Shown in pieces: positions 9,034 through 18,856 of a stretch of DNA of 64,000 nucleotides. The notes below the pieces were generated by a model. It made no database searches. It was not told the DNA's origin and saw only the letters and a program-made list of their open reading frames with translations. Positions within the stretch are counted from its first letter, which is position 1; each line of letters starts with the position of its first letter. The position numbers were made by a program, and so were the translations under genes. Source of the DNA: Acanthopleuribacter pedis (lineage in GTDB: Bacteria > Acidobacteriota > Holophagae > Acanthopleuribacterales > Acanthopleuribacteraceae); assembly GCF_017377855.1 (NCBI RefSeq), contig NZ_JAFREP010000003.1:372001-436000 (forward strand), written 5' to 3'.

Positions 9034-9552
9034 ATGGCGTTTCGGATCGGCCTGACGCTTTTGGTGCTGCTGTTGCTCGCTTGCGGTGCCCCCGCGCCGG
9101 TGGTCTACGAAAAAGACGGCTTTGCCTTGGCACACGCTGCTTCCTGGCAGGTCACCGACGATGCCCACGTCGGCCAAATGCGCCAAATTAATATTGAAGG
9201 CCCCAACGATGCGGTCCTGCTCCTGCAACACATGCCCAATGAAACCGTTTTGCCGCTCACCGAGTACGCGGTTTTCTACAGCGGCTTGTTTGCCGAATCG
9301 CTGGCCGACCTCACCGTCGAAGCCGACGGCATCAACGAAATGGAACGCCCGATGCGCGGTGGTCCCGTCGCCGGCATTCGCGAAACCTTTTTCATCAGCA
9401 ACGAAACACATCGCGTCCCCTACTTTCGCGAGTTCCTCTTTTTCGAGAAAGGCGACCACACCCTGGTGGTTATTCTGCAAGGGCGACAGATGGACGAAAC
9501 CCATCTCCAGCCCGAGTTCACCCGCCTGGTTAACTCGGTCGTCATCCCGTAA
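9034..9552 (+). CDS. Lipoprotein, PsbP/DcrB-like
   Basis: About 172 aa. The start at 9034 (ATGGCG, with GGAAGGGA about eight bases upstream) gives a textbook lipoprotein signal: MAFRIGLTLLVLLLLAC with the lipobox LLAC, so Cys17 would be lipidated. The mature part (VVYEKDGFALAHAASWQV, then NDAVLLLQHMPNET, YFREFLFFEKGDHTLVVIL) has the strand order of the PsbP/DcrB/Mog1-type alpha-beta sandwich, in which the stress-protein-like domain begins with a conserved Trp. Function unknown; probably attached to the inner face of the outer membrane or the outer face of the inner membrane. The gene sits 216 bases ahead of glgB on the same strand. Confidence 0.75.
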   Translation: MAFRIGLTLLVLLLLACGAPAPVVYEKDGFALAHAASWQVTDDAHVGQMRQINIEGPNDAVLLLQHMPNETVLPLTEYAVFYSGLFAESLADLTVEADGINEMERPMRGGPVAGIRETFFISNETHRVPYFREFLFFEKGDHTLVVILQGRQMDETHLQPEFTRLVNSVVIP

Positions 9553-9768
9553 CCCGCGTCACATTGCCACTCACAACACGAAATCCTACTGTCGGCGTCG
9601 CCGTGCTTCACCTCAACATGGCCATTCGTTAGAATGGGCTCGAAACTTTTCAGGCGCTCCCAAACATTCCTTCCCTTGAAGGAACCGAACCGAACCGAGC
9701 CGCTGTTCCCCAATGCTTATACCAAGACGAGATGATGCCCTCGCCGGCGAGGGCGACCCGGAGGATTC

Positions 9769-11979
9769 ATGACCGAACCCGCGATGAATGAATGGATTGA
9801 TGCGGCGGTCGGTGGCAACACCACCGATCCCTTTGCCGTTTTCGGCATGCACCAAGACCCCGATACCGGCGCCGTGGAAGTGCGCACCATGCAACCCGGC
9901 GCCCTGGCCGTCGGCGTTCGCGAACGCGCCACCGGCGAAACCCGTGTGCTCCTCAAACAAGTCCACGAGGACGGCCTGTTTGCCGGGGTGGTCCTCGACG
10001 CCAAAACCCCGTTTGATTACCTGCTCGAAATGACCGACGCCGCCGGCGAGAAACGCATCGCCGAGGATCCCTACCGACTCGGTCCCGTGCTCGGCGAAAT
10101 CGACCGCCACCTGATCGGCGAGGGCAACCACTGGGAGATTCACCAAAAACTCGGCTGCCACCTGATGACCCACGAGGGTGTCGCCGGCGCCCACTTCGCG
10201 GTCTGGGCACCCAACGCCAAACGCGTGTCCGTCGTCGGCAGCTTCAACAACTGGGACGGCCGCCGCCACGCCATGCGCCTGCACCCCGGTTGTGGCGTCT
10301 GGGAAATTTTTGTGCCCGATGTGGCCCAGGGCGACATTTACAAGTACGAAATTCTCCACCGTGACGGCTACTTGCTCCCACTCAAGGCCGACCCGCTCGC
10401 GTTCCAAGCGCAGTGCCCGCCCGCGACCGCCTCGGTCGTGGCCGACACCCGCGAATTCACCTGGCGCGACGGCGCCTGGATGGAGAAACGCGGCGCGCTG
10501 GGCCGTATCGACAAACCGATGTCGGTCTACGAGGTCCACCTGGGTTCCTGGCGGCGCGATCCCGACCAGCCCAACCGCTTCCTTACCTACCGCGAGCTGG
10601 CCGAGCTGCTCGTTCCCTATGTCAAACGCATGGGTTTTACCCACATCGAACTGATGCCCATCAACGAGTTTCCCTTCTACGGTTCCTGGGGTTATCAGCC
10701 AATCAGCTTGTTTGCGCCCACCGCGCGTTACGGCAGCCCGCAAGATTTTAAGGAATTCATCGAGGCCTGCCACGCCGCCGACATCGGCGTCATTCTCGAC
10801 TGGGTGCCCGGCCACTTTCCCAGCGACGACCACGGGCTGGCCCAATTCGACGGCACCCACCTCTACGAACACCAGGATTCCCGCCAGGGTTTTCACCCCG
10901 AGTGGAACACGCTGATTTACAACTACGGCCGCAACGAGGTGTCCAACTTCCTCATCAACAACGCCCTTTTCTGGTGTGAACGCTTCCATATCGACGGCCT
11001 GCGCGTCGACGCCGTCGCCTCCATGTTGTACCTCGACTACGCCCGCAAGGACGGCGAGTGGATTCCCAACGAATACGGCGACAACAAAAACCTCGACGCC
11101 ATCAAGTTCCTGCGCAACATGAACGAACGCCTGCACGAGCGTTGCCCCGGCGTGGTGACCATCGCGGAGGAATCCACCTCGTGGCCCGGTATTTCGCGCC
11201 CGGCCAAACGCGGCGGCCTGGGTTTTGACTACAAGTGGAACATGGGCTGGATGCACGACACCTTGGGTTACATGAAAAAAGACCCGATCCACCGCCAGTA
11301 CCACCACAACGGCATGACCTTTGGCCTCGTCTACGCCTTTTCCGAAAATTTCATGTTGCCGCTCAGCCACGATGAAGTGGTTCACATGAAGGGTTCCTTG
11401 CTGGGTCGCATGCCGGGCGATACCTGGCAGCAGTTCGCCAACCTGCGCGCCTACTTCGGGTTCCTGTGGACCCATCCCGGCAAAAAGCTGCTGTTCATGG
11501 GTGGCGAATTCGGCCAGGGCCGCGAATGGAACCACGACGCAAGTTTGGATTGGCACCTGCTGGACATTCACTGGCACCAAGGGGTGCAGCGTTTGGTGGC
11601 CGACCTCAACAAGGCCTACCAAGAAACCCCCGCCTTGCACGAGTTAGATTGTGAACCCGGTGGCTTTGAATGGGTTAAGGTTGATAACAAGGACGAATCC
11701 GTCTTTGCCTTTGTGCGCAAAGGCCTGCGTGGCGCGGACCCGGTTTTGGTTGTTTGCAACTTCACGCCCCTGCCGCGCGGCGACTGGCGTTTCGGCGTCC
11801 CCAAGGGCGGATTTTACGAAGAGATTGTCAATTCCGATTTAGAGATGTACGGTGGTAGCAACGTCAACAACAGTCCGGGTGTTGCAGCCGAAGAAACGCC
11901 GTGGGACGGGTTCTCCCATTCCGTGGTGCTTACCTTGCCGCCGCTCAGCACCCTCATTTACCGATTGCGCCAAGATTAA
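9769..11979 (+). CDS. glgB: 1,4-alpha-glucan branching enzyme
   Basis: About 736 aa, normal length for bacterial GlgB. It forms alpha-1,6 branches in glycogen by cleaving and transferring alpha-1,4 chains in the cytoplasm. Domains: an N-terminal glycan-binding module (about residues 15-110, DPFAVFGMH), a CBM48 module (about 140-235, FAVWAPNAKRVSVVGSFNNW), then the GH13 barrel. Catalytic residues are visible: Asp in GLRVDAVASMLYLDY, Glu in TIAEESTSWPGI and Asp in LPLSHDEVVH. GGAGG lies just upstream of the ATG. It is the first gene of the glgB-glgX-malQ operon (41-base gap to glgX). Confidence 0.97.
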   Translation: MTEPAMNEWIDAAVGGNTTDPFAVFGMHQDPDTGAVEVRTMQPGALAVGVRERATGETRVLLKQVHEDGLFAGVVLDAKTPFDYLLEMTDAAGEKRIAEDPYRLGPVLGEIDRHLIGEGNHWEIHQKLGCHLMTHEGVAGAHFAVWAPNAKRVSVVGSFNNWDGRRHAMRLHPGCGVWEIFVPDVAQGDIYKYEILHRDGYLLPLKADPLAFQAQCPPATASVVADTREFTWRDGAWMEKRGALGRIDKPMSVYEVHLGSWRRDPDQPNRFLTYRELAELLVPYVKRMGFTHIELMPINEFPFYGSWGYQPISLFAPTARYGSPQDFKEFIEACHAADIGVILDWVPGHFPSDDHGLAQFDGTHLYEHQDSRQGFHPEWNTLIYNYGRNEVSNFLINNALFWCERFHIDGLRVDAVASMLYLDYARKDGEWIPNEYGDNKNLDAIKFLRNMNERLHERCPGVVTIAEESTSWPGISRPAKRGGLGFDYKWNMGWMHDTLGYMKKDPIHRQYHHNGMTFGLVYAFSENFMLPLSHDEVVHMKGSLLGRMPGDTWQQFANLRAYFGFLWTHPGKKLLFMGGEFGQGREWNHDASLDWHLLDIHWHQGVQRLVADLNKAYQETPALHELDCEPGGFEWVKVDNKDESVFAFVRKGLRGADPVLVVCNFTPLPRGDWRFGVPKGGFYEEIVNSDLEMYGGSNVNNSPGVAAEETPWDGFSHSVVLTLPPLSTLIYRLRQD

Positions 11980-12020
11980 CCCTTGGCGCCGTTGGCTGCT
12001 GAACCGAAAAGGAGCAGTTC

Positions 12021-14222
12021 ATGAGTTGTGTTTTGCCGGCCAATACGCCCGTGGAACCGGGTGTCCCCTATCCGTTGGGGGCTACCTGGGACGGGCGCGG
12101 TGTCAATTTCGCCCTGTTTTCGGCCAATGCCGAACGGGTCGAACTCTGCCTCTTTGATGCCAAGGGGAAACGCGAAACGTCGCGCATCAGCCTCAAGGAA
12201 CAAACCGACGGCGTGTGGCACGGTTATTTGCCCCACGCGCGCCCGGGTCTGCTCTACGGCTACCGCTGTTCCGGTCCTTATGAACCCAAGGTCGGCCACC
12301 GTTTTAACCACCACAAGCTGCTGATCGATCCCTACGCCAAAATGCTGGTGGGCACCGTCAAATGGAGCGACGCCCACTACGGTTACCGGCGTGCTTCGCC
12401 CAAGGCCGACCTCAGTTTTGACCGTCGCGACAGCGGCCCGGTCATGCCGAAGTGCAAGGTGGTCGATCCGGCGTTTAACTGGTTCGATTCGCGCAAACCC
12501 AATGTGCCTTGGAACGAAACCGTGTTGTACGAAACCCACCTGCGCGGCTTCACCATGCGCCACGAGGGCATTCCCAAGGAAATGCGCGGTAACTTCCTCG
12601 GCATGAGCCATCACCAAATCATCGATTACCTTAAGGCGCTGGGCATCACCTCGGTAGAGCTGTTGCCGATTCACGCCTTTGTCGACGATTCCTTTTTGGT
12701 GGACCGCGGTTTGCGCAACTATTGGGGTTACATGACCCTGAATTTCTTTGCCCCGGAACAGCGTTACTTGATGACCCCGCACCTGGCCGATTTCAAAACC
12801 ATGGTGATGCGGCTGCACGACGCCGGCATCGAGGTCATCCTCGACGTGGTGTACAACCACACCTGCGAGGGCAGCGAGTTGGGACCGACCTTGTCCTTCC
12901 GCGGCATCGACAACCATTCCTATTACCGGCTGCTGCCCGACGACAAACGCTTCTACATCAACGATACCGGTTGCGGCAACACCATGGACCTCACCCACCC
13001 GCGCGTCTTGCAGATGGTGATGGACAGCTTGCGTTACTGGGCCGACGACATGCAGGTCGACGGGTTCCGTTTTGATTTGGCCTCGATCCTCGGCCGCGAG
13101 TTGCACGGTTTTGATCAGGGCTGCGGCTTTTTCGACGCCGTGCGCCAGGACCCCGTGCTCAACCGCTGTAAGCTGATCGCCGAACCCTGGGACCTTGGAC
13201 CCGGCGGTTACCAGCTCGGCGGTTTTCCGCCCGGCTGGGCCGAGTGGAACGACCGCACCCGCGACGTGGTGCGCCGGTTCTGGCGCGGCGACGAGGGCCA
13301 CCTGCCCGAGCTGGCCCGTTGCCTGCACGGCTCGTCCGACAAGTTCGAGGGTTCGGGGCGACGGCCGCAGGCTTCTATTAATTATGTATGCAGCCACGAC
13401 GGGTTCACCCTCAACGATCTGGTCAGTTACAACAAACGCCACAACCACGCCAACGGCGAAAATAACAACGACGGCCACCACAACTCTTACAGCGTGAACT
13501 ATGGCCAGGAAGGCCCGTCCGCCGATGACCGCATTCGCGCCTTGCGGGCCAGACAGCGGCGCAACATGTTGGCGACCGTGTTCCTCAGCCAAGGCGTGCC
13601 CATGTTGCTTGCCGGCGACGAGGTCGGCCGCACCCAAAGCGGCAACAACAACGCTTATTGCCAGGACAATGAAATCACCTGGAACAGTTGGAACCTGCGT
13701 TCCGTGGAGAAACGCGAGTTTTTGCATTTCGTGCAGCGTTTGATCAAGCTGCGCGCCGATCATCCCGTCTTGCGCCGCCGCTACTACATGCACAGCCGGG
13801 TACAGTCCGCCGTGACCGGGTTCCACGATATCCAGTGGGTCAGTCTAAACGGCGGCTTGATGGGCGAGGACTGTTGGCAGACCGACAACATGCGCTGTCT
13901 CGGCGTGTTGTACGCCGGCGATGTGGAACCCGCGAGTCACGGCCAAGCCCAGTCCTGTGGTGACGACACCCTGTTGATCCTGATTAACGGCAATGCCGAC
14001 GACCTCGTTTTTACCTTGCCGAAGCCGTTGCATGGAAAAGGCGTGTGGCGTTGCCTGTTGAACACCGCCAAGCCGCAAGAGACCGAGGGCGCGGTGCAAA
14101 TTGAAACCGGAAAAGCATTTGAAATGGAACAGCGTTCCGTGGTTGTATTCTCTCTTACACTTGCAGAAGCCAAACCACCGCCCGGTCCGTTGCTGATTGG
14201 CAAACGACCCCCCAAACCCTAA
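12021..14222 (+). CDS. glgX: Glycogen debranching enzyme GlgX/TreX-type
   Basis: About 733 aa. Hydrolyses alpha-1,6 branch points of glycogen or limit dextrin, acting with GlgB and MalQ. It opens with the CBM48-like region (YPLGATWDGRGVNFALFSANA), followed by the GH13 isoamylase barrel. Active-site segments are intact: Asp nucleophile in VDGFRFDLASILGRE, Glu in LIAEPWDLGPGGYQ and Asp in SHDGFTLNDLVSYN, with the characteristic HNHANGENNNDG loop. AAAGGAG precedes the ATG. It sits between glgB and malQ in one operon. TreX and GlgX are not separable by inspection; I use glgX for the activity class. Confidence 0.95.
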   Translation: MSCVLPANTPVEPGVPYPLGATWDGRGVNFALFSANAERVELCLFDAKGKRETSRISLKEQTDGVWHGYLPHARPGLLYGYRCSGPYEPKVGHRFNHHKLLIDPYAKMLVGTVKWSDAHYGYRRASPKADLSFDRRDSGPVMPKCKVVDPAFNWFDSRKPNVPWNETVLYETHLRGFTMRHEGIPKEMRGNFLGMSHHQIIDYLKALGITSVELLPIHAFVDDSFLVDRGLRNYWGYMTLNFFAPEQRYLMTPHLADFKTMVMRLHDAGIEVILDVVYNHTCEGSELGPTLSFRGIDNHSYYRLLPDDKRFYINDTGCGNTMDLTHPRVLQMVMDSLRYWADDMQVDGFRFDLASILGRELHGFDQGCGFFDAVRQDPVLNRCKLIAEPWDLGPGGYQLGGFPPGWAEWNDRTRDVVRRFWRGDEGHLPELARCLHGSSDKFEGSGRRPQASINYVCSHDGFTLNDLVSYNKRHNHANGENNNDGHHNSYSVNYGQEGPSADDRIRALRARQRRNMLATVFLSQGVPMLLAGDEVGRTQSGNNNAYCQDNEITWNSWNLRSVEKREFLHFVQRLIKLRADHPVLRRRYYMHSRVQSAVTGFHDIQWVSLNGGLMGEDCWQTDNMRCLGVLYAGDVEPASHGQAQSCGDDTLLILINGNADDLVFTLPKPLHGKGVWRCLLNTAKPQETEGAVQIETGKAFEMEQRSVVVFSLTLAEAKPPPGPLLIGKRPPKP

Positions 14223-14249
14223 GTACCCTGAGATACGAGGAGAAACCCC

Positions 14250-15779
14250 ATGAAATTTGAGCGACAGAGCGGCGTCGTGCTGCATCCCAGTTCCTTGCCG
14301 GGCGCCTACGGCATCGGTGAAATCGGCGCCGAGGCTTATCGGTTTGCCGAGGCGCTGGCCCGCATGGGGCAGCGGATTTGGCAGGTGTTACCGCTAGGCC
14401 CTACCAGCTACGGCGATTCGCCGTACCAGTGCCTTTCCAGCTTTGCCGGCAACCACCTGTTGGTCGCCTTCCAAACCTTGATCGATGATGGTTTGCTGCT
14501 GGAAGAAGAACTCGCCGATTTTCCGCAATTCCCGGCCGATCAGGTGGACTACGGCCCGGTGATTCAAGCCCGTGAGGCCGTTTTGAACAACGTCGCCGAA
14601 CACTTTGAAGCGCGCGCCTCGGAGAACATGATCAAAGAGTTTTCGGGATTTCAAACCCACAACCGCAATTGGCTCAGCGATTACGCCTTATTTGTGGCGC
14701 TGAAAAAAGCCCACGGCGGACGGCCCTGGCACGAGTGGGAGGTGCCTTTGCGGGATCGCAACAGTGACGCCCTCAAGGCGGCGCGCGAGGAACACGCCGC
14801 GGTGATTCGCGCGGTGGAGGTACAGCAGTTCTTGTTCTTCGATCAGTGGCGTTCCCTGGCCGAACACGCCCACCGCCACGGGGTCAAGATTTTGGGTGAT
14901 ATCCCGATTTTCGTCGCCCACGACAGCGCCGACGTTTGGGCCCATCCCGAGTTGTTTTATTTGGATGATGCCGGGAAATGTACCACCGTCGCCGGCGTGC
15001 CCCCCGATTATTTCAGCAAAACCGGCCAGCGCTGGGGCAACCCGCTCTACCGCTGGGACCTGATGGAAGCTTCCGGTTTCTCCTGGTGGAAGGAACGCAT
15101 GCGCACCACCTTTGAATTGGTTGACTATGTGCGTATCGACCACTTCCGCGGCTTTGAAGCTTATTGGGAGATTCCCGCCGACGAAGAAACGGCCGTCAAC
15201 GGTAAATGGGTCAAAGGTCCGGGTCGCGCCCTGTTTGAGGCCTTCGAAAAAGAGTTTGGCACCTTGCCGATCATCGCCGAGGATTTGGGCATCATTACCG
15301 ATGAAGTCGACGCCTTGCGGGAGGCCTGTGGGTTTCCCGGCATGCGCGTGTTGCATTTCATCATCGGCAACGATGAAAACGAGCCGGGTTTTTGGCCCGA
15401 CCAGTTCCCCGAGCAATGCGTCGTGTACACCGGTACCCACGACAACGACACCACGGTCGGTTGGTACCGTTTGGGCAAAGGCGACGGCAGCGACGAACAA
15501 AGTGCTGTCGACGAGGCTCAGCACAAGATCCGCACCTACCTGAGCTGTGACGGTGCGGAGATTCATTGGGACATGATCGCTTGCGCTTACGGCACCAAAG
15601 CCGCCATCGCGATTGTGCCGTTGCAGGATGCCCTTGGCTTGGATTCCGATTCGCGCCTGAACTCGCCGGGCCGTCCCGAGGGCAACTGGCGCTGGCGCTT
15701 TGCCTGGGATCAATTGACCGAGGGCATTGAGCAGCGTTTGGCCGGCTTGACCCGCGACCACAACCGGGGCAATGGTTAA
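14250..15779 (+). CDS. malQ: 4-alpha-glucanotransferase (amylomaltase)
   Basis: About 509 aa, the usual size for the compact GH77 enzymes. It disproportionates maltodextrins released by debranching, so the operon can remodel glycogen. GH77 signatures: SSLPGAYGIGEIG at the N-terminus, WQVLPLGPTSYGDSPYQ, catalytic Asp in VRIDHFRGFEAYW, acid/base Glu in IIAEDLGIITDEV and the stabilising Asp in YTGTHDNDTTVGW. GAGGAG lies upstream of the ATG; the gap from glgX is 27 bases. It is the last gene of the operon; an intrinsic terminator follows at 15852-15884. Confidence 0.96.
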   Translation: MKFERQSGVVLHPSSLPGAYGIGEIGAEAYRFAEALARMGQRIWQVLPLGPTSYGDSPYQCLSSFAGNHLLVAFQTLIDDGLLLEEELADFPQFPADQVDYGPVIQAREAVLNNVAEHFEARASENMIKEFSGFQTHNRNWLSDYALFVALKKAHGGRPWHEWEVPLRDRNSDALKAAREEHAAVIRAVEVQQFLFFDQWRSLAEHAHRHGVKILGDIPIFVAHDSADVWAHPELFYLDDAGKCTTVAGVPPDYFSKTGQRWGNPLYRWDLMEASGFSWWKERMRTTFELVDYVRIDHFRGFEAYWEIPADEETAVNGKWVKGPGRALFEAFEKEFGTLPIIAEDLGIITDEVDALREACGFPGMRVLHFIIGNDENEPGFWPDQFPEQCVVYTGTHDNDTTVGWYRLGKGDGSDEQSAVDEAQHKIRTYLSCDGAEIHWDMIACAYGTKAAIAIVPLQDALGLDSDSRLNSPGRPEGNWRWRFAWDQLTEGIEQRLAGLTRDHNRGNG

Positions 15780-15851
15780 GCCTTTTCCTCGCCTCATTTC
15801 TCACCCAGTTTGGCGTGACTAGTGGTGGCTACGTCCTGATCGATTGATTCA

Positions 15852-15884
15852 AAAAGCACGGTGACCGCGAGGCGCCGTGCTTTT
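15852..15884 (+). terminator. Intrinsic terminator after malQ
   Basis: A ten-base perfect stem, AAAAGCACGG paired with CCGTGCTTTT, with a 13-base loop. The built-in A and T flanks make it usable from either strand. It ends the glycogen operon and lies only 15 bases ahead of the next start, so the following gene must have its own promoter within or beyond this hairpin, or rely on readthrough. Confidence 0.75.
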
Positions 15885-15899
15885 CGTGATGGGAGCCGT

Positions 15900-17483
15900 A
15901 TGAAAGGCATTATTGCCACGGGCAACAAACGAACCGCCGCCATCGGCGCGGAGATCCTGGCCGCGGGTGGGAATGCCGCCGACGCGGTCATCGCCGCTTC
16001 CTTTGCCGCCTGTGTCGCGGAGATGGTGGTGGCCAATATCGGCGGGGCCGGCTTCGCCACCGTCGTCGACAGCCACGACGGCACGCGCGACGCGCGCTGT
16101 TACGATTTTTTCAGTTCCATGCCCTCGCGACCCACCAGCGAGGATGCTGATTTCCGGTGCATCCACGCCGATTTCGGCTCGGAAACCCAAGCGTTCCATA
16201 TCGGCCGGGCCAGCACCGCGCTGCCGGGTTTGGTGGCGGGTCTGTGCCGGCTGGCCCACGAAAAGGGACGCTTGCCGCTGGCGCGCCTGATCGAACCCGC
16301 GATTCAACTGGCCGAGTCCGGCTATGAAATCGACGCCTTCGGCGCCTTGGTGCTCAAGGTGCTTCGACCGATTTACGAGGATACGCCGGAGATTCGCGCG
16401 CTGGTGCAAAAAGGCGGGGCTTCCGTGCAAGTCGGCGACCCGATTCGACTGCCCCATCTGGCCGCGAGCCTGCGCGAGATCGGCGAAACCGAGGGCGAAT
16501 CCTTCTACCGCGGCCGTTTGGCCGCGGCCATTGCGGCCGACCAACACCAACACGGCGGCCTGATTACCGCCGAGGATTTGGCCGGTTACACCGTCGCGGT
16601 CCAGCCGCCGATTGCCGTGCCCTTCCGCGATTTCACCGTGATGCTGCCCCCACTCGCCAGTGTCGGCGGCGTTCTGGTTGCGTTTTCGCTGCGCTTGCTG
16701 GCGGCTGTACCCGCGCCGACCCGGTTCGGCGACGCCGGCTACCTGCGCACCTTAACCCTGGTGAGTGCCTTAACCAACCGAGCCCGCCATGCTTGGGGCC
16801 GTCGCAAGGACGACGGCGACCAGGAACGGATCGCATGGTTCCTGAGCGACGCCCACGTCAAGCCCGCAATCGAAGAGCTCCGCGCGATCCTGGCCGGCGA
16901 GCGTCGCTTGGGCGAAGATCCGGTTTCACCCAAGGGCGCCCCGAACACCACCCACCTCAGCGCGATGGACGCCGACGGCATGGCGGTGAGTTTGACCTTT
17001 TCCGCGGGTGAGGCGGCCGGTTACGTCGTCGGCGATACCGGGCTGGTGCTCAACAACATGCTGGGCGAAGAAGACCTCAACCCGGGCGGGTTCCACCAAC
17101 AAAAACCGGGGACACGGCTGCATTCCATGATGTGCCCGCTGGTGGTGCTGAAGGACGGCAAACCCGTCTTCGCGGGGGGCAGCGCGGGCAGCAACCGCAT
17201 CCGCTCGGCCATCCTCCAAACACTGATCAACGCCCTCGACCTCGGCCTACCCTTGGACGCCGTCATCAACTTACCGCGCGGCCACTTCGAGGACGGCGTG
17301 CTCCACGTCGAGCCGGGTTTCGATGCGGCGGCGATTGAAACCATGCGCGCGGAGGGTTTCCAAGTCAAAGAATGGCCGGAACAAAACTTGTACTTCGGCG
17401 GCGCCCAAGCCGTCTGCCTGCGCGGCGACGACTTCGACGGCGCGGGCGACCAACGCCGCACCGGCACCGTCTGCAAGGTGTAA
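15900..17483 (+). CDS. Gamma-glutamyltransferase family protein
   Basis: About 527 aa. The start at 15900 has GGGAG four bases upstream; the open frame extends to 15861 through the terminator stem and is rejected. Ntn-hydrolase of the GGT family, normally self-cleaving in front of the catalytic Thr. The large-subunit part has GNKRTAAIGAEILAAGGNAADA and GGAGFATVV; the presumed nucleophile is the first or second Thr of NTTHLSAMDADG, followed by the small-subunit motifs LVLNNMLGEEDLNPG and FAGGSAGSNRI. No signal peptide is visible, so unlike E. coli Ggt it may be cytoplasmic, or the N-terminus may be mis-set. The substrate (glutathione or another gamma-glutamyl compound) cannot be told from sequence. 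Confidence 0.85.
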   Translation: MKGIIATGNKRTAAIGAEILAAGGNAADAVIAASFAACVAEMVVANIGGAGFATVVDSHDGTRDARCYDFFSSMPSRPTSEDADFRCIHADFGSETQAFHIGRASTALPGLVAGLCRLAHEKGRLPLARLIEPAIQLAESGYEIDAFGALVLKVLRPIYEDTPEIRALVQKGGASVQVGDPIRLPHLAASLREIGETEGESFYRGRLAAAIAADQHQHGGLITAEDLAGYTVAVQPPIAVPFRDFTVMLPPLASVGGVLVAFSLRLLAAVPAPTRFGDAGYLRTLTLVSALTNRARHAWGRRKDDGDQERIAWFLSDAHVKPAIEELRAILAGERRLGEDPVSPKGAPNTTHLSAMDADGMAVSLTFSAGEAAGYVVGDTGLVLNNMLGEEDLNPGGFHQQKPGTRLHSMMCPLVVLKDGKPVFAGGSAGSNRIRSAILQTLINALDLGLPLDAVINLPRGHFEDGVLHVEPGFDAAAIETMRAEGFQVKEWPEQNLYFGGAQAVCLRGDDFDGAGDQRRTGTVCKV

Positions 17484-18074
17484 GCGACGCGGCGCCAACC
17501 AAGAAGAAGACCGCTCGCCGCCGCGCCCATCGTTCGGCTGATGGCCGCGGTTCTGGAGCTTTTGTCTCATGACCCTCGTGGTAGGTGGGCGCTGGATCAA
17601 TTTGAAAGGGTGTTGTGCCTCGGCGATAGAGTGACGCCGCTTTAACCACCGCGCTGGGGGTCTTTGAACGCGTTGGTTGGGTTTACGCTTTTTTGTTGAA
17701 TTCCTTTTAGATCGTGCCGATCAAATTTATTGAATTTTTTCGACCAATGTGGCGAAAAGACGCGTGTTCCCTAATAGAAGACGGAGCGAACGCGCTTATC
17801 TGAGAAGAGCGCCTCACCAACATGAGCGCTATTTTTATCCGGTTTATTCAAAAAAAATCAAACCAGAAACCCTCAGACATTTCATAAACACCCACGCACC
17901 ACCCACCGTCGGATCATCCGAAGTGCGACTAAGTCGCCCTTGGATGTTCCCAGCGCCACAAAAAACGTACCGGTGAGCAAGCGAACCGCCCTTGCCGGAA
18001 TGGAACCCTTTGACCCGTATGGTCCAGGCCTGCTTCCGGCATCCTTCTTACCTTTGCCGTTCTAGGAGAACACC
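17484..18074. other. Intergenic region with weak hairpin
   Basis: No supported gene. At 17808-17835 there is an imperfect 8-bp hairpin (AGCGCcTCA with TGAGCGCT) followed by ATTTTTAT, a possible weak terminator. A 75-codon frame (17749-17976) overlaps that hairpin, has no ribosome site and looks non-coding. AGGAG at the right end belongs to the next gene. Confidence 0.45.
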
Positions 18075-18509
18075 ATGTCACGCTTCACTTTTTTGCAGCA
18101 AATTGTTACCGGATTCCAGGGAATGACACCACGCGGAGCCGATCAAACCTTGGTCGCGGCGCCCGCGCTGCCGTTCGCCTTCCTCGGTATCACCCGCCGC
18201 ACTTCCTCCCGGCGCGGTGGACGCGGTGTTAGCGCTGAGAACGATCAAATCGTGGCCAAGGCAAGTGCACCCGTGTCTGATTGCAGCCAGGTGGCGGTGC
18301 TTGACGCAAAGTTGGCGTTGGTCCCCAAGCTCCGCGAACGGTTCTTTGTGCTGATGCCGAGCCAAATGGTTGCAGCAATCGATCAGCACCTCAACATGAC
18401 GCCGGAGGAAAAAGGTTTGGCTCGGTGCGGGATGGATCCCGCCGCCGTTTTGAGTCTCGTAGCCGGGCGCCTGGAAAGGGAACGCATCGCCGCTGAGGCA
18501 ACGCACTAG
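18075..18509 (+). CDS. Hypothetical protein
   Basis: About 144 aa, start supported by AGGAG seven bases upstream. No signal peptide or membrane segment. The N-terminal third is Ser/Arg/Gly-rich (RRTSSRRGGRGVS), the C-terminal half helical with a Met- and Leu-rich segment (RERFFVLMPSQMVAAIDQHL, then PAAVLSLVAGRLERERIAAE). No family recognised. It stands alone; the next gene starts 144 bases downstream. Probably real because of the ribosome site and composition, but function is unknown. Confidence 0.5.
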   Translation: MSRFTFLQQIVTGFQGMTPRGADQTLVAAPALPFAFLGITRRTSSRRGGRGVSAENDQIVAKASAPVSDCSQVAVLDAKLALVPKLRERFFVLMPSQMVAAIDQHLNMTPEEKGLARCGMDPAAVLSLVAGRLERERIAAEATH

Positions 18510-18652
18510 CCCGCATCTCTGTTGGGTTGCTTTCGGTCGAAGCGATTTCCCCACACCGGTTTCATAAGAGTCGCTTATCAAAACCGTGCGATGAATTTTT
18601 GGAAGTCATCACCGGCTAGTGCTACGATCTGTGACGAATAAAAGGGGACGCT

Positions 18653-18856
18653 TTGAAAAACAAACCCACTTTAACGATCAGTGCCACGAATCACGAGGCT
18701 CTAGCTAAGGAGGATCGTGAATTCTGGGCTAGTCGGACGCCTGAAGAGCGTGTTGCTGAGGCTGAAAGACTTCGGTTGGAGGCCGGAAAATTTCTCTATG
18801 AATATCCAGCACCATTTCAAAGAGTTATTAGCGTTATTAGAAAAGAATCAAGTTGA
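18653..18856 (+). CDS. Small hypothetical protein paired with nucleotidyltransferase
   Basis: About 67 aa. Starts at TTG 18653 with AGGGG a few bases upstream. The sequence contains KEDREFWASRTPEERVAEAERLRLEAGKF in two adjoining pieces, a helical acidic-basic pattern often seen in short proteins encoded directly ahead of nucleotidyltransferase genes. Its 3' end overlaps the downstream nucleotidyltransferase start by about 59 bases, in another frame, which suggests coupling. A toxin-antitoxin-like or two-component nucleotidyltransferase pair is possible, but since the partner gene is broken here the pair is probably inactive. Confidence 0.62.
   Translation: MKNKPTLTISATNHEALAKEDREFWASRTPEERVAEAERLRLEAGKFLYEYPAPFQRVISVIRKESS

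Noticed and set aside
9613..13826. Long minus-strand reading frames opposite glgB and glgX
   Set aside because: They are antisense to clearly functional enzymes and are a by-product of high GC at third positions; no ribosome sites or family motifs.
17749..17976. 75-codon plus-strand frame
   Set aside because: No ribosome site; it runs through a terminator-like hairpin.
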